A stretch of 30,625 bases of DNA from Welwitschia mirabilis (GCA_051453625.1 JBOZIK010000001.1:269237971-269268595), one strand, 5' to 3'. Positions 10,061-22,084 are shown, counted from the stretch's first letter. Notes: generated from the letters alone by a model not told the origin. A program made the numbers and translations.

Positions 10061-11705
10061 CAAACTGCTTCTTCAATTCGACATTAGTGGAGAGATATGT
10101 CCATGGTAATGAGTAGACATCTAACACATGAGCTAGTAACTCCAACTAAGTATGAAAAAACACAGAGCTATGGGCAATGTGGGAAAGCATGCTAAGAAGG
10201 CTGAGGGGCTCCCCAATGCTCAATATTGGTGAGTATTTTTGAAGGTGGATAGGGAAGGAAATGACTTTTTAGACAATAAAAAATTTGATTTCAAAGGGCT
10301 CAATTGCAGAAGCTTTAGGGGTTCTAGTGGAAGAAGAACTCCTTGATATAGAAGGTTAAGGACAACTTACAGTGGAATCCTTCTATGATGACTACCTAGT
10401 AAAGTTAAAGGATGGACATCTCGCAAAATCGGGCTTCTCCTATTTAGTAGTTAACAATTAAGATGATTGACTAATATCTGGTGCAATTAGGAAACCATAT
10501 CAAATCAGAAGAATTGCATTTCATTTTCATCAGATGTTTGTGGTCTAGCTTAAGGTTGAACATGCTATCCTTTTTCCTATAGTGTTTGAAGAAGAAAAGC
10601 ACTTTTTCCACTTTGGTCTTATCTTAGCATCATTGGGCAATGCCTGAGGGAGATCCTAGTACCTGCAAGAAGGCTTGATTCGAGGTTTAGTTCTAAGCCC
10701 ATCTTCAAGAAAGAAACGGTAACATAAAATCTCGAAATTGACTAGGATTAGTCCCTACTTGCAATCCTCTTAGCCTACTTCTGAGAATCCCTCCTAGTCA
10801 TTCTAGCTTATGTTAGACCCTTTCCCCCATTATTCTCTTTTGATGGGCTTACCCCTTTGGAGTCCTAAACCCATTCTTTGCCTTACACTCACCCCTCTTC
10901 CCCTCCTCACCCCTCTTCCTGCATACTTGTTCCATCTTATTCATAACCCTTCCCTTGCAACATAGCTTCTCTCCTAATCCTCCTCCTGAGTCTCCCTCAT
11001 CAGGTTCTTCAACTTCTCTACCTAGTTCATCTTCCTTGTTCAAAGGTGATTAGGTCAGCTCTGAATCTTGAAGACCCCCTTGAGGAATCCATCATGGCAT
11101 CTTTGGACTCGTTATCTAAATGTCCATTTGAGATTCTAGGCTTATCACGTTGTACAACTAGAAAGGATTTAAGCAAAATACATAGGATGTTATCGCTCCA
11201 CATTCACCTTGATCGTGTTCAAGGCATAGAAGCCTAATGTTGGAAGGTTGTTTCCTGAATGCATGAACTAAACATGATGGTTGAAGTGCTCAAACATTTG
11301 AAAGTTAGAGAAGCATTCCAAAGTATGCACCTATGAAAATGCACAAATTGCATAGCTCGAGACAATTTCATTAATATTGGATGATAGGAGCATTATAGAT
11401 GTAGGCTAGCCCAGCTCTAGGAAAGGGATCTTTAAAAAGTTTATTATAGCATTATCCATGTAGATTTTATCTCTTTTGCTTTTGATCATGTTGGTGTTTT
11501 GTTTAATAGTTTTAATTTTGAAACTACTAATCTCTACTACTTTTTTAGCTTTAGTTCTAATTTTGATCCTGGCTTCCTTCTCTATCTAAGAGTACCCAAT
11601 CGTCCTATTATTATCATGATTTAGGCTCTAGGCAATGACACCCCGCCAAATGATGATGTACATTTTTTAATAATACAAAGCGATCTTTACTTAAAAAAGG
11701 AAAAA
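10061..11705 (+). other. Unassigned sequence; possible LINE 3' tail and an unknown reading
   Basis: One frame at 10162-10461 reads as coherent protein-like text with only three internal stops (MWESMLRRLRGSPMLNIGEY, then GSIAEALGVLVEEELLDIEG and FYDDYLVKLKDGHLAKSGFS), but I recognise no family. 10849-11043 (- strand) and 11046-11237 (+ strand) are short open frames without support. 11660-11705 (CATTTTTTAATAATAC, then CTTAAAAAAGG) resembles the end of plant LINEs and may be the true LINE 3' end. Confidence 0.3.
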
Positions 11706-12752
11706 TATATGTATTTCTTTTATCAATAAGGTTATTAATAAAATGGGATGGTAGTTTATCATGTGAAATGTTAAATTATTAACTTAGGCAACCATGGTTA
11801 TTGTATTCCTAAAGTACAAATATATTCCTAAATGTTTTAACATTCTCCCATGATAAAAATAGTTTTAGAAATGCATTTCACATTTGTTAAGGCTCTTTTC
11901 CATAAACTATAGGAAAAGTAAAAAAGCATACCTTAATATTTTTATTAGAAGGTAGAAATTGAAAGCTAGTATACTTAAAAATTAGAAAGGTTGAACATTA
12001 TAAGAATTAATAAGAATCTTATATTTTATATAAAAATAATTATTTCAAATAATAACCTTCAATAAATGAGAAAATGTGAGTAACGGTGATCTAAAAATAG
12101 AGTTTTGATGAAAGCTGATAATTGTATTAAGAAGGGACACACCCAAGAGATATGTTTAGGATGTACCTCTCTTAGGAATTAAAATTGATTAATCGTTATA
12201 AATATTTCATAGTATATCCCCTCTTAATAAAATATTTATTTTTCAAATTAAAATAAGAGGAAGATGTTTCCTTTTTATCCAAGAGCAATTCATAAGATTT
12301 TTTTTAAAGGATTTTTTTCCCTTTGATGATAATGCATTTTATGTAATGTTTAATTCCTTTTATATTAAGATACCAATACTGAGTCATTGAAAATAAATGA
12401 TATTACTACATAACAATAATATTGAAATGAAATGATAAGTAAGAAGAAATCATATCCTCATGATTTCATAAATTATAATATCATTATTAAATATTCAAAT
12501 AGTTTCATTTATTTTTAATAAATTATTCATTCAAAAATATTAATCCTACTAAATTTCTGCATGTATCTATTATTGGTCTTCTTTCATCTTAAAAGAACAT
12601 TAATATAATTTAAAAGGGAAAAATAATCACTTCTTATAAAATGTATAGTATCTAAATTACAACTATCAAACTAGCTCATTCATGATCTAATATGTTATAT
12701 CTTAGCTAACACATTTTATTTATAGTATACATACACCATTAAGTTTGTAAGA
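11706..12752. other. AT-rich stretch with no gene seen
   Basis: Very AT-rich, stops in all frames, no domain recognised. Probably old transposon or intergenic debris. Confidence 0.5.
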
Positions 12753-13356
12753 NNNNNNNNNNNNNNNNNNNNNNNNNNNNNNNNNNNNNNNNNNNNNNNN
12801 NNNNNNNNNNNNNNNNNNNNNNNNNNNNNNNNNNNNNNNNNNNNNNNNNNNNNNNNNNNNNNNNNNNNNNNNNNNNNNNNNNNNNNNNNNNNNNNNNNNN
12901 NNNNNNNNNNNNNNNNNNNNNNNNNNNNNNNNNNNNNNNNNNNNNNNNNNNNNNNNNNNNNNNNNNNNNNNNNNNNNNNNNNNNNNNNNNNNNNNNNNNN
13001 NNNNNNNNNNNNNNNNNNNNNNNNNNNNNNNNNNNNNNNNNNNNNNNNNNNNNNNNNNNNNNNNNNNNNNNNNNNNNNNNNNNNNNNNNNNNNNNNNNNN
13101 NNNNNNNNNNNNNNNNNNNNNNNNNNNNNNNNNNNNNNNNNNNNNNNNNNNNNNNNNNNNNNNNNNNNNNNNNNNNNNNNNNNNNNNNNNNNNNNNNNNN
13201 NNNNNNNNNNNNNNNNNNNNNNNNNNNNNNNNNNNNNNNNNNNNNNNNNNNNNNNNNNNNNNNNNNNNNNNNNNNNNNNNNNNNNNNNNNNNNNNNNNNN
13301 NNNNNNNNNNNNNNNNNNNNNNNNNNNNNNNNNNNNNNNNNNNNNNNNNNNNNNNN
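12753..13356. other. Assembly gap, 604 N
   Basis: Unresolved bases. The gap ends directly at an (AT)n microsatellite, which probably caused the assembly break. Confidence 0.98.
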
Positions 13357-13384
13357 ATATAGATATATATATATATATATATAT
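13357..13384 (+). repeat. (AT)n microsatellite at gap edge
   Basis: About 14 AT units with one interruption (AGAT), directly beside the 604-N gap. Confidence 0.9.
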
Positions 13385-13884
13385 TCTGAAAATAAACTTT
13401 CCATTACTTAGATAAGGATCATCTGAATGATTATAATGATTTCATTTTATAGCATAATGGTTTTTAAGATTAAGTTTTAAGAAAATAAAATTAATTATGT
13501 TATGTCATATTATAAGACATAAGATAATGTTCCTTTTTCATGAGGAACAACTAATATTAATATGAAAGCCTAAAATCAGAATCATGTTAAAATATGTAAG
13601 AAAATATTTTTAAAATCACTTAATGAATATGGCATGAGGTTCATCCAATAAGCATACACACCAAGGGATCAAGATTATAATGATAAAAAAGTCATAACAA
13701 ACCATAATTTCCTTATGATTCTTAAATGATTATATTAATGAAGTAATGTTTATGGTATCACTTATTAAGATCTCATATCATTAAAAATAAGTGTGCTAAT
13801 TAAACATTAAATGAATTAATAACAAAAAAGGGATAAACCAGATATTGAAACTGATATTTTATTACATCTATAACATTGACCATA
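13385..13884. other. AT-rich stretch left of the LTR element, no gene seen
   Basis: No coding signal. If the LTR element inserted into the RTE LINE seen at 26694-28259, the missing 3' end of that LINE should begin here on the - strand, but I cannot recognise it. Confidence 0.4.
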
Positions 13885-13889
13885 GGATT
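13885..13889 (+). repeat. Target-site duplication, left (GGATT)
   Basis: Five bases directly before the 5' LTR TG. They match GGATC after the 3' LTR at four of five positions, and the mismatch is T/C. Confidence 0.6.
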
Positions 13890-14770
13890 TGATGATGATT
13901 AATTTTGATGTAAACTTTGCTTATTAATGAAAAGTTTTTGTTTTCATAACTATGCATTTTAGATAACAATAAATGTTTTTCTTTATAAATGTACTCACTA
14001 ATCTATAAGTTAGTTAGTTAGTATGTTAATAGGTTAGTATATATATTTTTTATTATTGAGTTACAGATACATAATGCCATTCGGCATGAAGATGAGAGAG
14101 AAGGCTAAGGTGGTGGAAAAGTAGTACAACTGTAACTATAAACCTATTCCTAAGGAGCAAAGAAAGAAATAGAAGAGTAAATAGGGGTATAAGAAAGGGA
14201 TAAACACCAAAGGTGGGGCTCTTTTTGGCAAAAAGCTTTAGGAATAGGCTTAATAAGAAGGTCAAGAAGGGGAGGTCCAACCATCCTACAAAAGGTGTAA
14301 TAGCATCTCCCATACTCTAGAGTGTTACCTTTAAAGGAAAACACAGGCCTTAATGCACCTCTATGTAACAATTAATATTTTAATATTAAGCTAAAAAGCA
14401 TATATTAAGTATCATTTTTGGCATGTTCTATTACTTAAAAAAATAATACTATTTCCATTTACTCCTATTTGTGTAGTTGAACATAAACCAGGCTAATTAA
14501 TAGTACTTAGAAATAAGCATTGTTCAGTGTCTCATCTAATTTCTATCATGTTTTGTTGCTTTATTCATTTCCCTCTATTATAGTATATGTACATAACAAC
14601 TTAGCAATAATAAAAATCTTAATTAGTTCTTTAGTAAGTCTTTGATTATTTTATTTAATGATGTAAGCTTATTTTGGGTTAATAACAATATAGTCTCTGC
14701 ATTTTTTCAGCATTGTTTTCTATTATTTTGTGATATTTTCTGCATTTATTTTACCACATAAGCACCATCA
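13890..14770 (+). repeat. 5' LTR of the Tat-like element (881 bp)
   Basis: Starts TGATGATGATTAATTTTGAT and ends ACATAAGCACCATCA, with TGATG/CATCA terminal inverted repeats. It aligns along its whole length with 25738-26688. It lacks a block of about 70 bases that the 3' LTR carries. Many differences between the LTRs are transitions, so the insertion is old. No clear primer-binding site can be named in the bases that follow (TTTTGCACTAGAAGGAGGG). Confidence 0.9.
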
Positions 14771-15380
14771 TTTTGCACTAGAAGGAGGGTCTACTCTAAA
14801 GTCAACTAGCGGAGATGAAAAAAACTATAATCCAATAAGATAGCTAAGGAAAATGGTGGAATGAAAGAGGTAGGTATGTTAAAGAACCTCATAAATATGG
14901 TCTAGATAAGTGGACTAAGAATATAGTTGAAATAGTAGTGGAAGACGGTGATTTTATAGAGGATGAAGTCACCCTTAGAAAAGGTGGTGAAGGAACAAAT
15001 CTTTCTTGAATTAATGAATGAATTAGAGTAATGATTGCATACCTTTCTTACATCACCTCACTCACAAGGAAAATCTTCTTAAACAGTTCAAGTAAAAAGG
15101 TCTGAAAAGAAAGTTGTAATAGGATGATATTGGGAAGATGATAGAGATTCAGGACCTTTAAATCATGATACCAATTAGCTAGAAGATTTAAGTCCCATTA
15201 ATCCTACAACCTTACAATAATCAGATAAAGTAGAAAACGTAAATATTTCATCAATACCCACTTTTGAGAGTAAGAAATAGGAAGAACCCTACTACATCCA
15301 AGTTTGTTTGATGCCTTTTGTAAGGTAATTATCTTGACTCAGAATCTAACTTTCTGAGATATTTTCCTTTTTTCCTAAAA
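14771..15380 (+). other. Leader between 5' LTR and gag
   Basis: A/G-rich sequence with protein-like fragments but no sustained frame. It probably holds the untranslated leader and the eroded gag N-terminus. No extra ORF such as Ogre elements carry upstream of gag is evident. Confidence 0.5.
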
Positions 15381-16420
15381 GGAAATGCTCAACCCTGATA
15401 TTATAGAAACTCTAATCATGCTTTTAGTTCTGAGGAACTCTTAAAAATGCTTGCCTAATCAAATTTCAACCTATGAGGATGGTTGAAAATCTAAGGGAAC
15501 AAACCCTAAATGTTAAACAAAGAGATAATGAAAAGTTTGATGAGTTTATGGGAAGGTATAACATATTATTGGCTAAATTGCCTAATCATGGAATCACATC
15601 TAGGGAATGATTCAGGGCCTTACTTAGAGAACAGCAAAGTCAAATGTTGAAAGAATTAGACTTGTTATGTAGAGAAAGCATCAAGACAAAGAATGTCTAA
15701 GAAGTTGTAGAAGCCATTACTTAGTTTTATAGTATGAGTTAAGGATGGGAACGGGAAAGTAAAAAGAGAAAAACAATAAATGAAATATGTACCTTAGAAG
15801 TAGATGATAGTGTTTATAACTCAAAACATATTAGTCTTATGGAAGAAGTAGTTAAACAAGTAACTAATAATATAGTAGAAAAATTTGAGCAGTTAGCTCT
15901 GTACAACACTTTAAGGAGGAAGAATAACCTACATGTGAATATTATGGGGAAGATAATCATGATGGAACAAAATGTCCTTAGATGCAATAATTTGTCTAAT
16001 GGATGAATCTTAATAGATTAGATTTAAATTCTGAAAATCAATCTCAAATTAGAAAGAAACCATAATAGAAAGGCCTTTACAAAGATATGTTAATTTAAAA
16101 AGGTAAGAATAATATGATCATTATAGAAATCGAAAAAATAGAGATTCAAAGGACCAAAGAGAAAAACCTAAAATAAAGGTAAAAGAAGGAACAATTTTTG
16201 CTTAATCTCAACTGAATCCTAGAGAAGTAATAAGTAAGGCAGTAACTACTAAATCTAGGAAACAAAAAATGACATATGAATCATAGAAAAAGAATACCAA
16301 TTCAAGTAACCATATAGATAAAGAAGAGAAAGAGATTGAAAGAAAAATAGGGGATAATGCCTCAGCATATTTTTTAACTTTTCCAATGAGAAGTAAACAA
16401 ATAGAACATCACATATTGGG
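15380..16420 (+). pseudogene. gag polyprotein, copy 1, remnant
   Basis: Gag forms the virus-like particle. From 15472 one frame reads MRMVENLREQTLNVKQRDNE and continues through FDEFMGRYNILLAKLPNHGI, a retrotrans_gag-like helical region (the LR...Q...E.FDEF..RYN.L pattern). Near 15930 comes a zinc knuckle, CEYYGEDNHDGTKC, with spacing CX2CX4HX4C but the second Cys changed to Tyr. A Lys/Arg-rich stretch follows. TGA, TAG and TAA codons interrupt the frame. The same region recurs at 16986-17950 beyond a 100-N gap. Confidence 0.75.
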
Positions 16421-16885
16421 AAAATTGTAAGCATAGAATATGATCCTAACTAAAATTCTTGTATTAGTATGGTACACTATAGAAATGCAGATACAAATGT
16501 ATAACTATATTTTTGAAAATTTTGATGAAGTTTCATAGCAACAAAGGGAGGGTTCGTCAAAGGAGAAAGCTGACATTCTATATAACACATAATCGAACCT
16601 ATATACTAACACATAGTGAGACCTTCTACTTTTCTAAACATTTCACCAAAGGTCAAACTATAGTTAGTTTAGCAAGTCAAACAACAATGAACAACAACAA
16701 TGATAAAGATCCAATGTTCATTGTAGCAGTATTTTTCTGAATTATTAGAGATTTTATTAATAAGAAAAATTTCTGATAGTCTGTTTGTATTATTAAATAT
16801 AATCAAAGTTATTTTGGAGAAAATATTTTCTTATTTGTCTAAAAAACTAAGAATGATGTATACCTTTCTCATTTTATTTTTTATG
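16421..16885 (+). other. Sequence between gag copy 1 and the gap, unassigned
   Basis: This part has no counterpart after gag copy 2, where the protease region follows directly. It holds a 75-codon frame (16513-16740) that I do not recognise. It could be an insertion, or the edge of a different element joined by misassembly. Confidence 0.4.
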
Positions 16886-16985
16886 NNNNNNNNNNNNNNN
16901 NNNNNNNNNNNNNNNNNNNNNNNNNNNNNNNNNNNNNNNNNNNNNNNNNNNNNNNNNNNNNNNNNNNNNNNNNNNNNNNNNNNNN
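16886..16985. other. Assembly gap, 100 N
   Basis: Round 100-N scaffold gap placed between two diverged copies of gag. Confidence 0.98.
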
Positions 16986-17950
16986 AATTTTAACCCCTGA
17001 GGGTGGTTGAAAATCTAAGGGAATAAATTTTGAATATTAAACAAAGAGATCATGAAAGATTTGATGAATTCATGGATAGGTATAACATATTATTAGCTAA
17101 ATGTCCTAATGATGAAATCACATCTAGGAAATGAATCAGAGCTTTACTTAGAGAATTACAAAGTCAAACTTTGAAGGAATTAGACTTGTTATGTAGAGAA
17201 AGCATCAAGACAAAGAATGTCCAAAAAGTAGGAGAAGCCATTACTCAGTTTTATAACATGAGTTAAGGATAGGGACAGAAAAATAAAAAGAAAAAAAAGG
17301 TAAATAAATTATGTACCCTAGAACCAGATGGTAGTGTATACAGTGTGAAACATATCAATCTTATGGAAGAACTAGCTAAAAAGGTAATTAATGGAATGGT
17401 AGAAAAATTTAATTGGTTAGATGTATAACACTTTAAGGAGGAAAAAGGACCTACATGTGAACATTGTTAGGAAGATAATCATGAAGGAACAAAATATCCT
17501 TAGATGTAGGAACTTGTTCAATAGCTAGATATTAATGAATTAGATTTAAATTTAAGAAATCAACCTCAAACTAGAAAGAAATCATATCATTACCAAAGTA
17601 GAAAATGGAAAGGTAAAATGGAAAGACCTGTACAAAGCTATGTTAATTAAAAAAGGTAAGAAAAATATGATTATTTTAGGAATTAAAAAAAATAGAGATT
17701 CAAAGGACATGAGAGAAAAAGTAGAAATAGAGAAAAAAGAAGAAAAAAATTCCTACTCAATCTCAATCAAACACTAGAGAAGTAATAAGTAAAGTAGTAA
17801 CTATGAGACATAGACAAAAGAAGGTGACATATGAATTATAGAGAAAGAACACAAATTTAAGCAACTCTCTAGATAATGAAGAGGAAGATACTGAAAGAAA
17901 AATAATAGATAATGCTCAACAGATCCTTTACCTTTTGCAATGAAAAGTAA
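16986..17950 (+). pseudogene. gag polyprotein, copy 2, remnant
   Basis: Aligns with 15461-16410 at very roughly 85-90% identity by eye, starting at the equivalent of 15461 right after the gap. The zinc knuckle reads CEHC*EDNHEGTKY: here the second Cys is kept, but the following Gly codon is a stop and the last Cys is Tyr. Copies 1 and 2 are therefore damaged at different knuckle positions. This copy is continuous with protease and the rest of pol, so it is the gag that belongs to the 3' part of the element. Confidence 0.75.
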
Positions 17951-18255
17951 ACAAATAGAACATTCAAACATTGAAAAAGATGTAGAATATTTAACAAAAA
18001 TTTTAGAAGACATAAAAATATCATTACCTCTTTTAAAGTTATTAGAATACGTACCTATGTACTAGAAACAAATGAAGAGCATGTGTTCAAAATAGAAGAG
18101 TAAAAAGGAAAGCAAGAAAGAAAAACAAATTGAAATGGTGAGGAAGCATGAAGTTTCTTGGGATTCCACATAAGTTCTTTAAAATAAACAACATGAAAGG
18201 TATAGTGACCCTAGAACACCTATGATAGATGTAAAAATTGATGAAAAATTCAAAG

Positions 18256-18616
18256 TAGAAGCACTTGAGATCTAGGAGCAAGCACCAATGTTATGTCCTA
18301 TGAAACTTAAGAAGAATTGGAAAAGCCAAAACTAACACCTTACCAAGGAAAAGTGTACTTAACATATGGCTCAACAGTAACATCAAAAGGAGTTCTAAAG
18401 GATATATCCATTAAACTCAGAGGTTTTATCTAATTGATAGATTCGTTGGTGATGAAGGTACAAGGAGATACTCATGCAGTAATTTTGGAAAGACCTTGGA
18501 TGGATACTACAGATACTACTATTTATTTTATGAGAGGGGTAATGGAAATCAGTCTAGGAGATATTAAAAAATATATAAAACTTTCTAATGTAGTGGTTGC
18601 TGAAGAGATGGCATAA
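18256..18616 (+). pseudogene. Retroviral-type aspartic protease, remnant
   Basis: Protease cuts Gag-Pol into its parts. In the frame from 18275 the active-site block reads GASTNVMS, but the Asp-Thr that should precede Gly is lost (the bases there read GAGATCTA, out of frame). KGVLKDISIKLRGF follows, then a HAVILERPWMDTT stretch (18473-18510), the counterpart of the ILGRPWL block, with Gly changed to Glu. In-frame stops lie near 18312 and 18431. The 60-codon open part at 18434-18616 is only the C-terminal half. Confidence 0.8.
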
Positions 18617-18689
18617 AACACAGAAGCTATAACCAATGCAATTCTAATACAAAAGTTAGTCTAATGTTAAATAAAAAATGAAGAAAAGT

Positions 18690-19680
18690 ATGAGGGGAAT
18701 ATTTGACAGCTCAAGAAATAGAAAAGCATCTGCTTAAGGAAGGATTAGAGTGTATCAAAATAGCTTCGAATAGACTTCTGATTATAAATAGTTATTTAAC
18801 TCATTCTTAGAAAAGAAAACTTAAAAGGATGTTGATCAAAAGGAAGGGATCTTTTTCTTGGGATCATACAAATATTAAAGGAATAGATCCAAAAATATGT
18901 CAACATAGAATTTATTTAGATACCTCTATCAAATTGAATAGACAACTAGAAAGAAGATTTAACTCACACATGCAGGAGATGATTAAATAATAAATTTTTA
19001 AACTCTTAGATGTGGGATTCATTTATCCTATATCTAATGCAGAATGGGTTAGTTCTTTTATAGTTGTGCCAAAGCAAGGAAATAAATAGACTTTCAAATG
19101 TTGAATACTGTAACTTATAAGGATCATTTTTCCTTTCCATTTATAGATAAAGTTTTAGAAAGAGTATTTGGACATCAATACTATAGTTTTTTGGATGTAT
19201 ATAGTGGTTATAGCCATGTTACTATAGCTTTAAAGACCCAAGTCAAAACAAATTTCACTTATCATTAGGGGAATTATGCCCATAAGGTATTACCATTTGC
19301 ATTATGTAATGCTCCTGCTACTTTTCAAAGGTTAGTAAATATCATTTTTCAAGATATGATAAGAAGATTAGTCAAAGTATTTATGGATGATTTCTTAATT
19401 TTTGGAAATGATTTTGAGGAGTCAATAGACTGAAAAAAGTTTTAGAGAGATGTGAATAAAAATTCCTTAGACTCAACTAGTCAAAAAGTCATCTTATAGT
19501 GACAGGAGGCATAGTTCTATGACATAAGATATCTGAAAAAGAAACTAAAACTGATGAACAAAAAGTTAAAGCTATAAAAGATATTTCACCCCCAACTAAA
19601 CTAGAAGAATTAAGATCATTCCTAGGACATGTTGGATATTATAGAAAATTCATATCCAACTTCAGTAAAATTACTAAACC
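18690..19680 (+). pseudogene. Reverse transcriptase domain, remnant
   Basis: RT copies element RNA into DNA. Visible in order: KGIDPKICQHRIYL-like text (18875-18925), FKLLDVGFIYPISNAEWVSS (19000-19060), YYSFLDVYSGY (19179-19211, first catalytic Asp kept), LPFALCNAPATFQRLV (19292-19340), and VFMDDFLIFG (FMDD at 19380-19391, both Asp kept). After a frame change come LRSFLGHVGYYRKF and FSKITKPLSNLLQKDVK (about 19610-19710). Stops include TAG where YH*GNY has lost a Trp-like codon. This pattern, with CNAPATFQR and FMDDF, fits the Athila/Tat side of Ty3/gypsy. Confidence 0.92.
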
Positions 19681-19699
19681 TTTGAGTAATCTTTTACAA

Positions 19700-20165
19700 A
19701 AGGATGTGAAATATAGCTAGACTGATGAATGTCAAAATGCCTATCGAACCATAAAAGATAAAATTTTATTAGAACCTATTTTACATGAACCAAATTGGAC
19801 AAGATCATTCCACATTATGACTGATGCATCTAGTCATATCATGAAAGTAGTTTTAGGATAAAAGGATGGAGACAATAAATCTTACACCATTGCCTATATT
19901 AGTAAGAACTTCAAACCAGCTCAACAAAACTACATTGTAATAGAGAAAAAGTTGTTAGCAATAGTGATGGAATCAAAGAAATTCAGGCATTATATTTTAG
20001 GTTATAAAGTAAACATTCATATGGACCATAATGCTATTATATTTTTGATGAACAAGAAAGAAGAAAACTCAAGAATTATGAGATGGATATTATTAATGCA
20101 GGAGTCTAACATAAAAATTTTTAACAAGAAAGGGACACCTATTAAGGTTAGAATTTCCACTTGAA
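19700..20165 (+). pseudogene. RNase H domain, remnant
   Basis: RNase H removes the RNA strand after copying. The frame reads MTDASSH (first Asp) near 19817, then IAYISKNFKPAQQNYIVIEK with the catalytic Glu, KFRHYILGYKVNIHMDHNAI with the next Asp, then IMRWILLMQESNIKIFNKKG. This is the D...E...D order of gypsy RNase H followed by its RW.L.L.EF block. It is one of the best kept parts. The expected ADxLSR motif that closes the domain is not present in readable form, and the frame stops at 20162. Confidence 0.9.
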
Positions 20166-20339
20166 AAAAAATAATATAAGGGATGAGTTTCCATATGAAC
20201 ATCTTTTTTAGGTAAAAAGAAATCCATGGTATGCTGATATAACCAACTTTATTGTGAGCTAAAAATTACCATCTTTTATAAGTTACTATGAAACAAAATA
20301 GAGGTAAGGGAATCTAGAGATTATAATTGGCATGATAAG

Positions 20340-21510
20340 ATGTTGTTTGAAAAATGCAAAGATTATGTTCTTAGCAGCTGTGTAGAGGAAAACCTACAAG
20401 GTAATGACTTAAAGAAAGCTCATGAAGGAGAAGGAGGAGGACATTATGATGCAAAAAGAACAATGATGAAAATTCTCTATATGGGGTACCACTGGCACAC
20501 CATATTCAAAGATTCAAATGCTTATATCCAAGGTTGTAATTAGTGTCAAAGAGAAGACGAATTCAGCCAAAGATTAGAAATCCCACAACAATGGATTTAA
20601 TCAATTGAACCTTTTGATGTTTGAGAAATAGATTTTATTGGACTTATCAGTCCTTCATCCTTTGAAAAAAGATATATTTTGCTCTATGTTGATTACTTTA
20701 TTAAATGGGCTGAGGCTGAGGCTATGTCTAATTATTCTTCCCAAGCCATAGTTAAATTTTCCTTAGAAATATTATCTATTTGTTTAAAGTTTCTTGAAGT
20801 CTCATATCTAATAGAGGAATTCGTTTCACTAGTGAAGTCTTCAAGAAACTTTTGACCAAATTTAGAATCTGCCATAAACTCTCTACTACCTATCATCCTT
20901 AATCTAATGATCAAGACAAAGTGATTAATAGAGAATTAAATAAAATATTAACAAAAGTCACAAATAGTAAGAAAATGGATTAGGCTGATAGATTGAATGA
21001 AGCTCTATGGGCTTATAGAATAATTTGGAAACATACCACAGGGTTTGCTTCATATGAATTAGTTTATGGAAAAAGGATTATTTTGCTAATTTAATTTAAA
21101 ATAAAAACATCTAAATTAACTAAAGAATTAAAATGTGGCTTAGATACAGCTCAAAAGGAATGGATAGAAAACATGAATATTTCAGATGAAAATAAGAAAG
21201 AATCTCTTTTACATAAAGATTTAAAACAACAAAAAACTAAAATATAACATTGTAACATAATTAGGAAAAAAAATTTAATGTAGGAGATTCTGTATTAATC
21301 AATAACCCTAAGAAAATCCATTCAAAATAAAAATATGAACAAAGTTGATTAGGATCTTATACCATAATAAAAATTCTAGGAAATTGATCCATAGAAATAT
21401 ATGATCCTGATGAAAAGGTAACCTATCAAGTTAATGAACAAAGAATAAGATTGTACTATGATCATAAATTGGTGCTAAATTATTTAGGAAAACCTTATAG
21501 AATGGAATGA
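20340..21510 (+). pseudogene. Integrase, remnant with two catalytic residues lost
   Basis: Integrase joins the element to chromosomal DNA. An HHCC zinc finger is visible (AHEGEGGGHYDAKRT, then GCN*CQRED; about 20415-20555). In the core the first Asp is kept (EIDFIG, 20631-20633). The second now reads SNRGIRF: Asn at 20810-20812 in place of Asp. The Glu block reads DQDKVINRELNK: Lys at 20918-20920 in place of Glu. Both losses are G-to-A changes. DRLNEALWAYR and YELVYGK follow (20990-21075). The C-terminal KVTYQVNEQRIRLYYD (21416-21463) is the SH3-like tail of Athila/Tat integrases. No chromodomain follows. Confidence 0.9.
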
Positions 21511-21855
21511 ATACTTCCACTCTACCTATAAAATAAAAGTTTCTAGATTAGGTAATAAAGGACATGTCATTCCTTTAAAGCTTATTTAGACTACTAATTC
21601 ACTAGGTTATTCAAGGCAAATTTAATGATTATAAAAATTCAAGCTAACTTAGTAAGTCTTTAGCAAGGGACTATGCATTATCTTTATTAAGAAGATTAAG
21701 GAAACTCATTCCATCACATAGAAGAACATATTGTAGAAAAAAAGAACACCACAATGTTCTACTACAAGTGCACTGGACAAATAATCCTGAGAGAGGCCTT
21801 TGGTAGTGCAATATAATAGCTGTAAGAACTCCACTGAGGGATCAGTTAGCCATCA

Positions 21856-21876
21856 TATATATATATATATATATCA
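21856..21876 (+). repeat. (AT)n microsatellite
   Basis: About ten AT units. Confidence 0.9.
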
Positions 21877-22023
21877 TGCAGATCCTTACTTCTCTAACAG
21901 TGGTTGCACTCTCCTCATTGTGGTTAATTTAAGTTGTGAAAAATAAAAAGTTGAGGAATAGTTATGTCTCAGGAGTTATTTGAGATACAACTAGTTATCA
22001 AAACTACAACTCTATGATAACTT

Positions 22024-22084
22024 ACAAAAAAAAAAAAGAAGAAGAAGAATAAGAAGAAGAGAGAGATCAAGAGAGAAAAGAAAC
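22024..22084 (+). repeat. A-run, (GAA)n and (GA)n purine tract
   Basis: A12 followed by GAAGAAGAAGAATAAGAAGA and GAGAGA. Purine only over most of its length. Confidence 0.85.

Noticed and set aside
12739-13404. 221-codon - strand open frame
   Set aside because: It is open only because it runs through 604 N; the real bases at its ends are AT repeat.
14053-14371. Open - strand frames inside the 5' LTR (and 25929-26192 in the 3' LTR)
   Set aside because: Both lie wholly in LTR sequence and are the antisense of the same repeated non-coding DNA.
14771-14795. Primer-binding site directly after the 5' LTR
   Set aside because: TTTTGCACTAGAAGGAGGG does not match a tRNA 3' end that I can name with confidence, and it may be mutated, so I do not call it.
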